This document shows positions 1-6,499 of a stretch of 8,319 bases of DNA, in pieces. The notes under the pieces were generated by a model. The model ran no database searches and was not told where the DNA came from. It saw only the letters and a list, made by a program, of their open reading frames with translations. Position 1 is the first letter of the stretch. The number at the start of each line of letters is the position of its first letter. The DNA is from JAJVID01 sp035275805 (lineage in GTDB: Bacteria > Acidobacteriota > Blastocatellia > RBC074). The translations under genes and the position numbers were made by a program. Where the stretch lies: NCBI GenBank assembly GCA_035275805.1, contig DATEMG010000698.1:1-8319 (forward strand). Direction: 5' to 3'.

Positions 1-445
1 CGAGTTCCCGTATGCGCTCGGCGGTAACAACGGGCGCCCTATTCGGCAGAGTTTTTTTCATCAGGACGTTCGTGCCGCTCTTGCGCGAACTGCTGATCTC
101 GCACACGTCCATCAATCGTCGCGCCCCCATAATACCCAGCCCCATACCCGTGGCCGACCGGTATTGCCCCAGCAAGACGTTTTCAAGGTCGGCGATGCCA
201 GGGCCCTGGTCTTTGATTTCAATGAGCAAGGTTTGCTGTGTGGCCCCGCCTTCGACCTGAAATTCTACTCTGCCGCCGTCCGCGTAATTGAACGCGTTTC
301 GCGCGATTTCAGACACGGCGGTGGCGATGCGCGATTGATCCTGGGCCTCGAACCCGAGCAGCCCAGCTATCTGCCGCGCGCGTCGCCGCGCCGCGACCAC
401 GTCGTGCTCATACTTAATCGTGACTGTCAGAACCGGCCATCTCAT
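1..445 (-). CDS. RsbT-like ATP-binding (HATPase) protein, 5' part only
   Basis: This is an open frame of 148 codons with no stop before the left edge; it begins at ATG 445, 13 bases after the stop of the kinase-phosphatase gene. The visible part is a GHKL/Bergerat ATPase domain. It has an N box EIARN (residues 46-50), a G1 box DQGPGI (79-84) and a G2 box with GMGLGIMGARRL (100-111). These closely resemble RsbT. After the ATPase domain the frame continues (residues 132-148, ...TAERIREL), so the protein is longer than a stand-alone RsbT, which usually ends there. In similar operons an ATPase of this kind can head a larger signalling protein such as a PAS/histidine kinase, but that part is not seen here. 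There is no clear Shine-Dalgarno, so translation may be coupled to the preceding gene. The ATPase domain is secure; the full protein's identity is unknown. Confidence 0.85.
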   Translation of the reverse strand, partial: MRWPVLTVTIKYEHDVVAARRRARQIAGLLGFEAQDQSRIATAVSEIARNAFNYADGGRVEFQVEGGATQQTLLIEIKDQGPGIADLENVLLGQYRSATGMGLGIMGARRLMDVCEISSSRKSGTNVLMKKTLPNRAPVVTAERIREL

Positions 446-458
446 AACAAAATAAACA

Positions 459-1457
459 CTATTTTTTAGCGACTACCACAGCGACGTCATCGCGGCCGCG
501 CGCGAAATCCCGGTAAAGGACGCCGGCGATCAAGCTCGGATGCCGGCCCGCAAGGCCGGGGTATTGATCCAGATTCCAATGTGTCGCCAGACCGTCCGAA
601 TGCATCACCAGCAACGAATCCTGCGACCAGGGATAGACGAATTCCTGAATCTTGCGCACCTCATGGCCGACGATACCGGCGTAGGAAACCATGTGACGGG
701 CGCCGTCTGGCGCGCGCACCATGCTTGCGATATTCCCGATGCCGGCGTATCTCACCTCCTGGGCGAGGTCGATGTCGGCGACGGCCAGCGCCGCGCCACG
801 AGTGCTGCGCAGCGCGCCGTGAGCGAATTCGATCAGCGCGGCCGGCGCAAGCTGCGGGTGTGTTCGGAGAGCGTTCACCGCCGCCATTGCCGCCGCCGCC
901 GCATCGGGCCCGTGGCCCAAACCGTCGGCGACTAAAATGACGCAATGACCGTCTCGCCACTCGACCGCCCAGGCGTCTCCGCACGCCACCTCGCCGGGCA
1001 TCGCCAGGCAAACGGCGCCGATCTCAAGCGACGCCGGACGACTTCCGCCCACCGGCTTTCGCGACCACAATTGCGCAACGAGCGCGACGCCTTTGCCGGG
1101 AGCCGAATAAATGTCGAACTTGTCCGAGAGTCGCTTTATCGCCCCCAGCCCGGTGCCCGGGCTGCCAGCGGTGGAAAAGCCGTCGCGCAAACTTTCCCCG
1201 ACGTTGGCTATGCCGGGGCCCTGATCCAAAGCCAGCGCTTCAATGACCGCGACGCCGCCGAGATCGAAAGCGCGCGCCAACAATTGTCCTTGGGCAGTAT
1301 GCTTGACCAAATTGCTCGCGGCCTCAGTCACCACGATTGCAACTCTGCCGACGTCGTTCTCACTAAAACCGACGGCCTGCGCCAGGCCGGTGACTTCCCT
1401 GCGGGCCTCCGCCACCGCGCTCTTTTCCCTGACTTGTAGGTGTATTTGGTTGGCCAT
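459..1457 (-). CDS. Fused RsbT/RsbW-type ATPase and RsbX/SpoIIE-type PP2C phosphatase
   Basis: This 332-residue protein has two domains. Residues about 1-135 are a GHKL ATPase with N box TEAASNLVKH (44-53), G1 DQGPGI (78-83) and G2 GSPGTGLGAIKRL (98-110). Residues about 145-332 are a small PP2C-type Ser/Thr phosphatase of the RsbX/SpoIIE kind. Metal-binding aspartates are visible in GDAW (D161), ADGLGHG (D178), HSDGL (D288) and RDDVAVVV (D323/D324). RsbX of Bacillus is only the phosphatase half (about 200 residues) and resets RsbS and RsbR by dephosphorylation. Position in the operon, ten bases after rsbT, supports the same role here. The N box reads E-AAS-N rather than the E-LAR-N of RsbT, closer to anti-sigma kinases of the RsbW type, so kinase activity and partner are open. 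All expected catalytic residues seem present. Domain calls are firm; the substrate is inferred. Confidence 0.9.
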   Translation of the reverse strand: MANQIHLQVREKSAVAEARREVTGLAQAVGFSENDVGRVAIVVTEAASNLVKHTAQGQLLARAFDLGGVAVIEALALDQGPGIANVGESLRDGFSTAGSPGTGLGAIKRLSDKFDIYSAPGKGVALVAQLWSRKPVGGSRPASLEIGAVCLAMPGEVACGDAWAVEWRDGHCVILVADGLGHGPDAAAAAMAAVNALRTHPQLAPAALIEFAHGALRSTRGAALAVADIDLAQEVRYAGIGNIASMVRAPDGARHMVSYAGIVGHEVRKIQEFVYPWSQDSLLVMHSDGLATHWNLDQYPGLAGRHPSLIAGVLYRDFARGRDDVAVVVAKK

Positions 1458-1467
1458 CGCCTGCTAA

Positions 1468-1872
1468 TCATCTCCATCGCGCGATCATCACGCGCGTTCC
1501 TTCGCCTATGCGCGAAAAAATTTCAAATTCATTCGACAGCCTTTTGGCGCCACTCAAGCCCAGTCCCAACCCCCCGGCCGTCGTGTAACCGTCTGTCAGC
1601 GCCAGATCGATGTCCGGAATGCCAGGCCCCTGGTCTTCAAACGTGAGTCGCAACCCTCGGCGCGTCTCGCTATTGAGAGCCTCGATCCTGACGGTTCCGC
1701 CGCCGCCGTGGTCGAGAGTGTTGCGAGCCAGTTCGCTGGCCGCCGTGACGATCTTGGTCTGGTCCACCAGACTGAGACCTTGCGCCATCGCCAACTCGCG
1801 GGCAGCCTGCCGCACGCGCACGACATCCTCGGATGACCTGATCGGCATAGTCTCATCTTTCACCGAAACCAT
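1468..1872 (-). CDS. rsbT: RsbT, stressosome serine/threonine protein kinase
   Basis: This 134-residue protein matches RsbT over its whole length. It is a single GHKL ATPase domain with N box ELARN (residues 47-51), G1 box DQGPGIPDI and G2 box GGLGLGLSGAKRL, followed by EF-IFSRIGEGT as in the family. Known role: RsbT is held by the RsbR-RsbS stressosome in the cytoplasm, phosphorylates both when stress is sensed, then is freed to switch on a partner such as RsbU. The start at 1872 overlaps the end of rsbS by 20 bases and is chosen because GCAGGAG lies seven bases upstream. A second in-frame ATG at 1848, just after the rsbS stop, would remove eight residues but has only a weak ribosome site. 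The overlap suggests translational coupling with rsbS. Confidence 0.95.
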   Translation of the reverse strand: MVSVKDETMPIRSSEDVVRVRQAARELAMAQGLSLVDQTKIVTAASELARNTLDHGGGGTVRIEALNSETRRGLRLTFEDQGPGIPDIDLALTDGYTTAGGLGLGLSGAKRLSNEFEIFSRIGEGTRVMIARWR

Positions 1873-2242
1873 TGATGTTCTCCTGCTCTGCTCTGGCGAG
1901 TTGGAGCAGGCTCATGCCTTGCTCGACGTTGAGCGCGGTGCGCACGCCCGGCAGCGAGAGGCCTAACTCGACGAGCGTGATGGCCACCGCCGGTCGCATC
2001 CCTACGACTACCGTTTCGGCGTCCAGCACGCGCGCCATCGCCGCGATGTTGCCCAGCATCCGGCCGATGAACGAGTCCACTATTTCGAGCGACGAAATGT
2101 CGATCAGCACGCCCCGCGCCCGTGTCTTGGCGATCCCTTCGGTCAAGTCATCCTGCAGCGTCATGGCGAGGCGGTCGTGCATGTCCACCTGGATCGTGAC
2201 GAGCAGGTAATCGCCCATCTTTAAAATCGGTATCCGCTCCAT
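1853..2242 (-). CDS. rsbS: RsbS, STAS-domain stressosome scaffold protein
   Basis: This 129-residue single STAS domain is very like Bacillus RsbS: it opens with IPILKMGDYLLVTIQ and keeps the GVLIDISSLEIVDSFIGR core and the GMRPAVAITLVELGL segment. RsbS forms the core of the stressosome and binds the kinase RsbT. In Bacillus its phosphorylation on Ser59 releases RsbT. The matching residue here is Ser57 in VDSFIGR. The last dozen or so residues (AEQENINGFGER) are less conserved and are read from DNA that also holds the rsbT start and its ribosome site. The start is well set by AAGGAGG four bases upstream. The gene lies between rsbR (nine-base gap) and rsbT (overlap), as expected for the module. 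Confidence 0.96.
   Translation of the reverse strand: MERIPILKMGDYLLVTIQVDMHDRLAMTLQDDLTEGIAKTRARGVLIDISSLEIVDSFIGRMLGNIAAMARVLDAETVVVGMRPAVAITLVELGLSLPGVRTALNVEQGMSLLQLARAEQENINGFGER
1880..1886 (-). promoter_or_regulatory. Ribosome binding site of rsbT, inside rsbS
   Basis: The minus strand reads GCAGGAG seven bases before ATG 1872. It lies within the last codons of rsbS and decides the rsbT start in favour of 1872 over the ATG at 1848. Confidence 0.65.
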
Positions 2243-2246
2243 CTCG

Positions 2247-2253
2247 CCTCCTT
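2247..2253 (-). promoter_or_regulatory. Ribosome binding site of rsbS overlapping the rsbR stop
   Basis: The minus strand reads TAAGGAGG, in which the rsbR stop codon TAA (2252-2254) shares bases with the Shine-Dalgarno of rsbS. The spacing to ATG 2242 is four bases. This supports coupled translation, which would help fix the ratio of RsbR to RsbS. Confidence 0.65.
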
Positions 2254-3127
2254 AACTGGGATTCTCCATGCGCGTGACAGCCATCTTGGAGCGACGCAAA
2301 GCGACAGCGAAGGCGTCTGCAAGAGAGGACTTGGTAATCACGTCTGCGAGGTTGACGCCCAAATGAACGATCGTTTGCGCGATCTGAGGGCGAATGCCGC
2401 TGATTATGCAATCGGCCCCCATCAACCGGGCGGCCGACACGGTCTTGAGCAAGTGCTGCGCCACCAGCGTGTCCACCGTGGGCACGCCGGTGATGTCAAT
2501 GATGGCGATGCCGGCGCCGGTCTCGACGATCTTTTGCAGCAGACTCTCCATCACCACTTGCGTCCGCGCGCTGTCGAGCGTGCCGATCAAGGGCAGGGCG
2601 AGGATTCCCTCCCACAGCACGACGACCGGAGTCGAAAGTTCGAGCAACTCCTGCTGTTGGCGTCCGATCACTTCTTCACGGCCCTTTTGATACGCCTCGG
2701 TCGTAAAAAGCCCGAGCTTGTCCAGGAGCGCCGTCGCGACCCACATCTCGTCGGCCAGCCTCCTGGGATCGCCTTCCAACTCCTGACGTAGCATCGTAAA
2801 CAGCGGCTGCTTCAACGAAAAGATGAAGGTCGCGGTCTCGGAAGGCGAGAAGCCTTGATGAGCGCGCGTGCGCGAAACGCCGGATAGAAATGCGCGCGTT
2901 TCATCCCAGGCAGGAGCGTTGATATTGTCCAGATTCGGCTGCTGTGAAGCGGCGCGGATCACCAGGTTCAAGAAGTGGCGCGATTGCTCGCGCAATTCGG
3001 CTTCTTTCATCAAATCGCCACGTAATGTCGTCGCCGTCAATTGTTCTCGGATCCAGTCAGCGAGCAAATCGGATTCTCGCTTAGAGATCATTTCGGGAAT
3101 TCGGCTTTTGCTTTTTTGGCTCGTCAT
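2252..3127 (-). CDS. rsbR: RsbR-family stressosome sensor/co-antagonist
   Basis: This 291-residue protein has an alpha-helical N-terminal sensor domain of the RsbRD type (about residues 12-150, including FSPSETATFIFSLKQPL) and a C-terminal STAS domain (about 162-280). The STAS part keeps the family landmarks LSTPVVVLWEGILALPLIG, IDITGVPTVDT and GIRPQIAQTIVHLGV. In the stressosome the STAS domains pack with RsbS, while the N-terminal domains project outwards and receive the stress signal. The N-terminal part shows no PAS, haem or transmembrane motif that would name the signal. By spacing from the conserved VDT threonine (T220, matching Thr205 of Bacillus RsbRA), the second phosphosite (Thr171) falls on Ser186 here. 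The start is supported by AAGGAG five bases upstream. As first gene it sets the operon's transcription. Confidence 0.94.
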   Translation of the reverse strand: MTSQKSKSRIPEMISKRESDLLADWIREQLTATTLRGDLMKEAELREQSRHFLNLVIRAASQQPNLDNINAPAWDETRAFLSGVSRTRAHQGFSPSETATFIFSLKQPLFTMLRQELEGDPRRLADEMWVATALLDKLGLFTTEAYQKGREEVIGRQQQELLELSTPVVVLWEGILALPLIGTLDSARTQVVMESLLQKIVETGAGIAIIDITGVPTVDTLVAQHLLKTVSAARLMGADCIISGIRPQIAQTIVHLGVNLADVITKSSLADAFAVALRRSKMAVTRMENPS

Positions 3128-3583
3128 GGGTTCTCCTTCACTATGAAATCATAACCAGCGATCATATTCTTCAACCGTTTTTATTTAGTCAGGAATCAGT
3201 ATGTAGGGGGATTTATCATCCAGTTCAAGTGACGCCTGGGTCTCAGTCAATAAGAGTTGCATAAATTTTCAATTTACTCTTCTCCTCCATTCAGGTAAAC
3301 AATTTCCCGTACGAAATTTACTATCTCTCCACACTAGCGCTTTATCAAGACCCTGTCAGGAATCTCTACAAGAATGGGCGCTTTCGTAGAACTTAAACTT
3401 GAATGGGAATGCGCGCCGGTTGGAAAGCCCCAAATACGCGCCTACGGCGCAATCCTACAGCGAACGCTAAGTGAGAGCGCATTTACTGGTTTTCCCAGTT
3501 GACTTACTCGCAGCCTTGATCTCATATCAAGTCTGAGGGGAAATACGCCGGCAATCCGACCGCATCCAAGTCAAGAAGCAGGG
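3128..3583. other. Divergent intergenic region without a gene
   Basis: No convincing coding frame is visible on either strand. The part next to rsbR (to about 3350) is clearly richer in A and T than the surrounding genes, as usual for promoter regions, and includes a small TAAATT-TTC-AATTTA inverted repeat at 3262-3276. A six-base-pair hairpin CTTGAT-ctcat-ATCAAG lies at 3515-3531. Neither is long enough to name as an operator or terminator. Confidence 0.5.
3148..3174 (-). promoter_or_regulatory. Possible promoter of the rsb operon
   Basis: On the minus strand TTGAAG (3169-3174) and TATGAT (3148-3153) resemble -35 and -10 boxes, but the 15-base spacer is short and the start of transcription would lie only some 14 bases before rsbR. 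It is the best candidate I see near the gene, and it is weak. An alternative further upstream, TTGAAC with TACATA at 17 bases, has a poorer -10. Confidence 0.2.
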
Positions 3584-3796
3584 ATACTGTTGGCGAATCC
3601 CCTAATTCCTGAGCGCCAGAGGCGCGGAATGTTTATAGAAGCCGTTGCGTAATATCTCACCAAGCTCTGTAGGAGCGACATGTGACACATTTCGCTCCTA
3701 CGGAGCTTGATCGCGCGGCCCGCCAATTTCTATAAACATCACGCTCCTCCGGAGCTAAGATCCGAATTGCTCATTTCTTGAATTCGCCAACAGTAT
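3584..3796. repeat. Nested inverted-repeat element with central 47-bp palindrome
   Basis: Three levels of symmetry share nearly one centre. The outer arms ATACTGTTGGCGAAT (3584-3598) and its exact complement (3782-3796) are 15 bases. The middle arms ATGTTTATAGAA (3629-3640) and its complement (3728-3739) are exact over 12 bases. The core (3662-3708) is a palindrome around base 3685 with two mismatched pairs in 23, including GTAGGAGCGA and CGCTCCTAC. Small GC hairpins sit beside the middle arms (GCGCC-aga-GGCGC at 3613-3625, GCTCC-tcc-GGAGC at 3743-3755). No protein-coding frame is apparent inside. The GGAGCG...ATGTTTATAGAA type of unit resembles dispersed palindromic repeats I recall from several environmental bacterial genomes; here two units face each other. 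It could be a MITE-like element or a strong RNA fold. Confidence 0.8.
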
Positions 3797-3814
3797 GAGC
3801 AGGGCGGGAAGGAC

Positions 3815-3822
3815 AAGGAGGT
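3815..3822 (+). promoter_or_regulatory. Strong ribosome binding site of the LLM oxidoreductase gene
   Basis: AAGGAGGT, a full match to the Shine-Dalgarno consensus, lies four bases before ATG 3827 and fixes that start. No good promoter boxes are visible between it and the inverted-repeat element. Confidence 0.7.
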
Positions 3823-3826
3823 CGAA

Positions 3827-4750
3827 ATGAAAGTTGGTTGCGCCTTACCTCAAAGCGGCGCGCTCGCATCAAGCGAAAACCTGATCCGGGTCGCCAAGCG
3901 CGCCGAAGAACTCGGTTACGATTCGGTGTGGGTATTTGAACGGTTGTTGTGGCCGATAAATCCGCGCGACCCTTATCCGCCGTCGCGCGACGGAAGCTGG
4001 CCCGTCAGTTTCCAGAACGTCTTCGACCCGATCGAGACGCTGACGTTCGTCGCCGCGCACACTCGCAACGTGCGATTGGGGACGAGCGCGCTGGTTTTGC
4101 CCTATCATCAACCGATCCAGCTCGCGCGCCGTCTCGCCACTCTCGACGTGTTGTCGGAGGGGCGGCTGGAAATCTGCGGCGGCGTCGGTTGGTCGCGCGA
4201 TGAGTTCGAGGCCGTCGGCGCGCCTTTCGAGCGGCGCGGCGCGCGAGTCGATGAATTGCTCGAAGCCCTGATCGCCATCTGGACGCGAGATCCGGTGAAA
4301 TTTGAAGGCCAGTTCTATCACATCCCCGAATCGAAAATCGGGCCGAAGCCCGCGCAACAGCCACGCCCGCCGATTTACCTCGCGGGCTTCGGGCAATACG
4401 CCTTCGACCGCATCGCGAAATTCGCGGACGGGTGGAATCCGGCGGCCGTTCGAGACTTTGAAAGCTTTGAGGCGCAGGTCGATCAGTTGCAGAAGACAGC
4501 CGCCCTCGCCGGACGGCCCCCGATGGAAGTCGTGCTGATGGCGTTTCCACTCGTGATGGAGACCTCACTCGGTCACGTCCGCCGTCCGCTCGCGGGAACG
4601 TTCAACGAGATACGCGAAGACATCAAACGACTGAGTCGGATCGGCGTCACACATGTCATCTTCTCAATTCCCGAAATGACGCACGCGCCCTCGCAGACGA
4701 TTGACCCGGCGATCGCGCGGTTGGAGCAATTGATTGATGTTACGCGGTGA
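3827..4750 (+). CDS. LLM-class flavin/F420-dependent oxidoreductase
   Basis: This 307-residue protein belongs to the bacterial luciferase-like monooxygenase superfamily, a TIM barrel that binds FMN or coenzyme F420. Landmarks are the N-terminal strand and helix (MKVGCALPQS..., AKRAEELGYDSVWVFE to residue 38), then RLGTSALVLPYHQPIQLAR (83-101), LDVLSEGRLEICGGVGW (106-122) and ERRGARVDELLEAL (135-148). This pattern is typical of the probable F420-dependent subgroup. The length is normal and the gene looks intact. The substrate cannot be read from the sequence. Nothing else in the window makes or reduces F420, so the cofactor stays open. It is separated from its neighbours by long gaps and repeats, so it is probably a single-gene unit. 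Cytoplasmic: no signal peptide. Confidence 0.9.
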   Translation: MKVGCALPQSGALASSENLIRVAKRAEELGYDSVWVFERLLWPINPRDPYPPSRDGSWPVSFQNVFDPIETLTFVAAHTRNVRLGTSALVLPYHQPIQLARRLATLDVLSEGRLEICGGVGWSRDEFEAVGAPFERRGARVDELLEALIAIWTRDPVKFEGQFYHIPESKIGPKPAQQPRPPIYLAGFGQYAFDRIAKFADGWNPAAVRDFESFEAQVDQLQKTAALAGRPPMEVVLMAFPLVMETSLGHVRRPLAGTFNEIREDIKRLSRIGVTHVIFSIPEMTHAPSQTIDPAIARLEQLIDVTR

Positions 4751-4800
4751 CCCGATTCAGCCCCCGGCGGACTGTTATATCTGTTTGCAAATGCGGGTAG

Positions 4801-4976
4801 TGGACTGTGGCGCGAGTTGTTTACTCGCGCTTCTTTCCTCATTGGACGAGGCCTCAATCAGGGCGATTAAACAAATCGCCCCACATAATGGATTGTGGCG
4901 CGAGTTGTTTACTCGCGCTTCTTTCCTGGTTGGACAAAGCCTCAATCACGGCGATTAAACAAATCGCTCCACAATG
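4801..4976. repeat. Two tandem copies of an 88-bp hairpin repeat
   Basis: Copies at 4801-4888 and 4889-4976 lie head to tail and differ at seven of the first 85 positions. Each holds two hairpins: GCGCGAG-ttgttta-CTCGCGC (4810-4830 and 4898-4918) and GCGATT-aaaca-AATCGC (perfect at 4863-4879, extended by GG/CC in copy one; 4951-4967 in copy two). Each unit also begins with TGTGG and ends with CCACA (4806-4885 in the first), and the two hairpins are themselves related inverted copies of one motif, TGTGGNGCGA-TTGTTTA. The period is not a multiple of three, so it is not a coding repeat. The layout fits a non-autonomous palindromic element or REP-like unit that was duplicated in place. Confidence 0.85.
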
Positions 4977-5189
4977 CGCACGCGACCGCGCTAACGGCCG
5001 AGTGGCGCAGCGGACCGCCTCGCCATACGCTAATCCAGTCGCGATAGAAAAATCTTCGGCCTGATGCTAGACTGCCCGCTCTGTTATTCCACGCTCTATT
5101 TTCCATTTATATGTTCTCAGCAGTGGCCGGTTGTTCGGGTTCATTGAGGTCCGAAAGTTTAAGACCGGTCGCTCAGGCGCCCGTATTTT
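4977..5189. other. Intergenic stretch before the MFS gene
   Basis: No coding frame, RNA gene or clear terminator is visible. The last 110 bases are richer in A and T and probably hold the promoter of the transporter gene, but I see no box pair good enough to mark. No Shine-Dalgarno precedes ATG 5190. Confidence 0.4.
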
Positions 5190-6407
5190 ATGCCTATTAA
5201 CAAACAACTCGTTCCCATCTTCATCGTCGTCTTCGTTGACATTCTCGGTTTCAGCATCATTCTGCCTTTGCTGCCGTTTTACGCGAGCCAGGTCAACGCG
5301 GCGGACTCCTCGGTCGGACCGCTGATCGCGTCGTATTCGCTTTGCCAATTCATCGCGGCGCCGATCCTCGGGAATTTGAGCGACACATGGGGGAGAAGAC
5401 CGGTCCTGCTCTACAGCCAGTTCGGGTCGTTTCTGGGATTTATCCTGCTGGGACTGGCGATGCATCTGCCGAACCCTCTGGCATGGCTGTTCGTGGGCAG
5501 GATGATTGACGGGCTGTCCGGCGGGAATCTGACAGTCGCGCAAGCTTACATCAGCGACATAACCGAGCCTCGGGATCGGGCCAAAGTTTTCGGCATGATC
5601 ATCGGAGTTTCATTCGGTTTGGGATTTACCATCGGCCCCGGCCTGGGCGCGATCATCTCCTCGCATTTCGGTTATGACATCACGGCTTACCTTGCCGCCT
5701 TATTTTCACTCTCCAGCATCATCGCGACGTATCGGCTGCTGCCCGAAACACATCATCAACGCGATGAAGCGCGTCCGCGCGGGCTGGCGATGTACACGCG
5801 CGTCGTTGAGTATTTGCGCATCGTCGAGTTGAGGCCGCTGCTGGCGGTATTTTTCTTTTTGTCCCTGCCGTTCACTCTCTACACGACGATGTTTGCGCTC
5901 TTCGCCAAAAATCAACTCGGCTTCGACATCAAGCAAGCCGGATATTTTCTTGCGCTGGTCGGGCTGCTGGGCGTCATCTGGCAGGGCGGGTTGATCGGGC
6001 CGATTGTCAAACGGTTCGGCGAACACAGATCGCTGATGATCGGTTTGGTGGCCAGCGCGGCGGGGCTATATTACATCGCGGCCGTGGACGTCTGGTGGAA
6101 ATTGATCTTCGTGGCGATCCTCTTCTCGTTCGGGCACAGTGTCTCGCGCCCGTCGCTGACCAGCCTCATCGCGCATGCCGCCCCGCCCAACCGGCGCGGA
6201 GGCGTCTTCGGCGCCATGACCTCCATCGAAAGCGTGACACGCATCATCGGTCCAGTGCTCGGCGGATGGATCATCACCACGCAGCCGAGGTGGCTGGGGT
6301 GGGTCGGCGGCGCGCTCTTCACCGTGGCCGCGCTGATCGGCTGGACGATCCGCTCGGGCGAGGCGCGATACGAGTTGGTCGACGACCGGCTCGGCCAGGA
6401 TCATTGA
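5190..6407 (+). CDS. MFS transporter, DHA1/TetA-like efflux pump
   Basis: This 405-residue integral membrane protein has about 12 hydrophobic segments in two six-helix halves joined by a polar loop (about residues 184-210). It shows the drug/proton antiporter marks: an Asp in helix 1 (FVDILGFSIILPLLPF, D18), motif A GNLSDTWGRRP (61-71), motif B-like RMIDGLSGGNLTVAQAYISD (104-123) and motif C GVSFGLGFTIGPGLGAI (139-155). A weaker copy of motif A, GPIVKRFGEHR (270-280), opens the second half. Such pumps export drugs or metabolites using the proton gradient; TetA and MdtG-like proteins are the nearest types. The substrate is not readable, and no regulator gene sits next to it. The ATG follows an in-frame TAA at 5160 and is the first possible start; it lacks a Shine-Dalgarno. 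Confidence 0.92.
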   Translation: MPINKQLVPIFIVVFVDILGFSIILPLLPFYASQVNAADSSVGPLIASYSLCQFIAAPILGNLSDTWGRRPVLLYSQFGSFLGFILLGLAMHLPNPLAWLFVGRMIDGLSGGNLTVAQAYISDITEPRDRAKVFGMIIGVSFGLGFTIGPGLGAIISSHFGYDITAYLAALFSLSSIIATYRLLPETHHQRDEARPRGLAMYTRVVEYLRIVELRPLLAVFFFLSLPFTLYTTMFALFAKNQLGFDIKQAGYFLALVGLLGVIWQGGLIGPIVKRFGEHRSLMIGLVASAAGLYYIAAVDVWWKLIFVAILFSFGHSVSRPSLTSLIAHAAPPNRRGGVFGAMTSIESVTRIIGPVLGGWIITTQPRWLGWVGGALFTVAALIGWTIRSGEARYELVDDRLGQDH

Positions 6408-6422
6408 ATGAAAATCTCAATA

Positions 6423-6499
6423 GGGCTTATGGGACTTATAAAACTTATACGACTGTCCCATAAGCCCCGTAAGTCCTATTTAGGTCTCATAAGTCCTAT
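6423..6499. repeat. CTTAT/ATAAG repeat cluster with 13-bp perfect inverted repeat
   Basis: The stretch is built from short related units: GGGCTTAT, GGGACTTATA and AACTTATA on the left, then CCCATAAGCC, CGTAAGTCCTAT and CATAAGTCCTAT on the right. GGGCTTATGGGAC (6423-6435) pairs exactly with GTCCCATAAGCCC (6455-6467) across a 19-base loop. No T run follows, so it is a poor intrinsic terminator, although it lies 15 bases after the transporter stop. It looks like a dispersed intergenic repeat of its own family. The last unit touches the start codon of the next gene. Confidence 0.7.

Noticed and set aside
3499..3527. Promoter-like TTGACT with TCATAT at 17 bases on the plus strand
   Set aside because: The -10 matches only three of six bases, and the start would lie about 290 bases before the gene with the large palindrome between.
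3584..3796. CRISPR array or insertion sequence as an explanation for the repeats
   Set aside because: Repeats are inverted rather than regularly spaced direct copies, there are no spacers, and no transposase frame is present.
3869..4568. Long minus-strand open frames opposite the LLM oxidoreductase gene
   Set aside because: Arginine-rich, low-complexity shadow frames caused by GC-rich codons of the real gene on the other strand.
4993..5012. A tRNA-like string (GCCGAGTGGCGCAGCGG) recalling a D-arm
   Set aside because: No anticodon arm, T-loop consensus or matching acceptor stem follows within tRNA distance.
4734..5064. Short plus-strand open frames across the 88-bp tandem repeat
   Set aside because: The same repeat is read in two different frames, the period is not a multiple of three, and there is no ribosome site; they are repeat DNA, not genes.
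6423..6467. Intrinsic terminator of the transporter gene
   Set aside because: The perfect 13-bp stem has a 19-base loop, is not GC-rich near the loop, and has no T run after it; kept only as a repeat.
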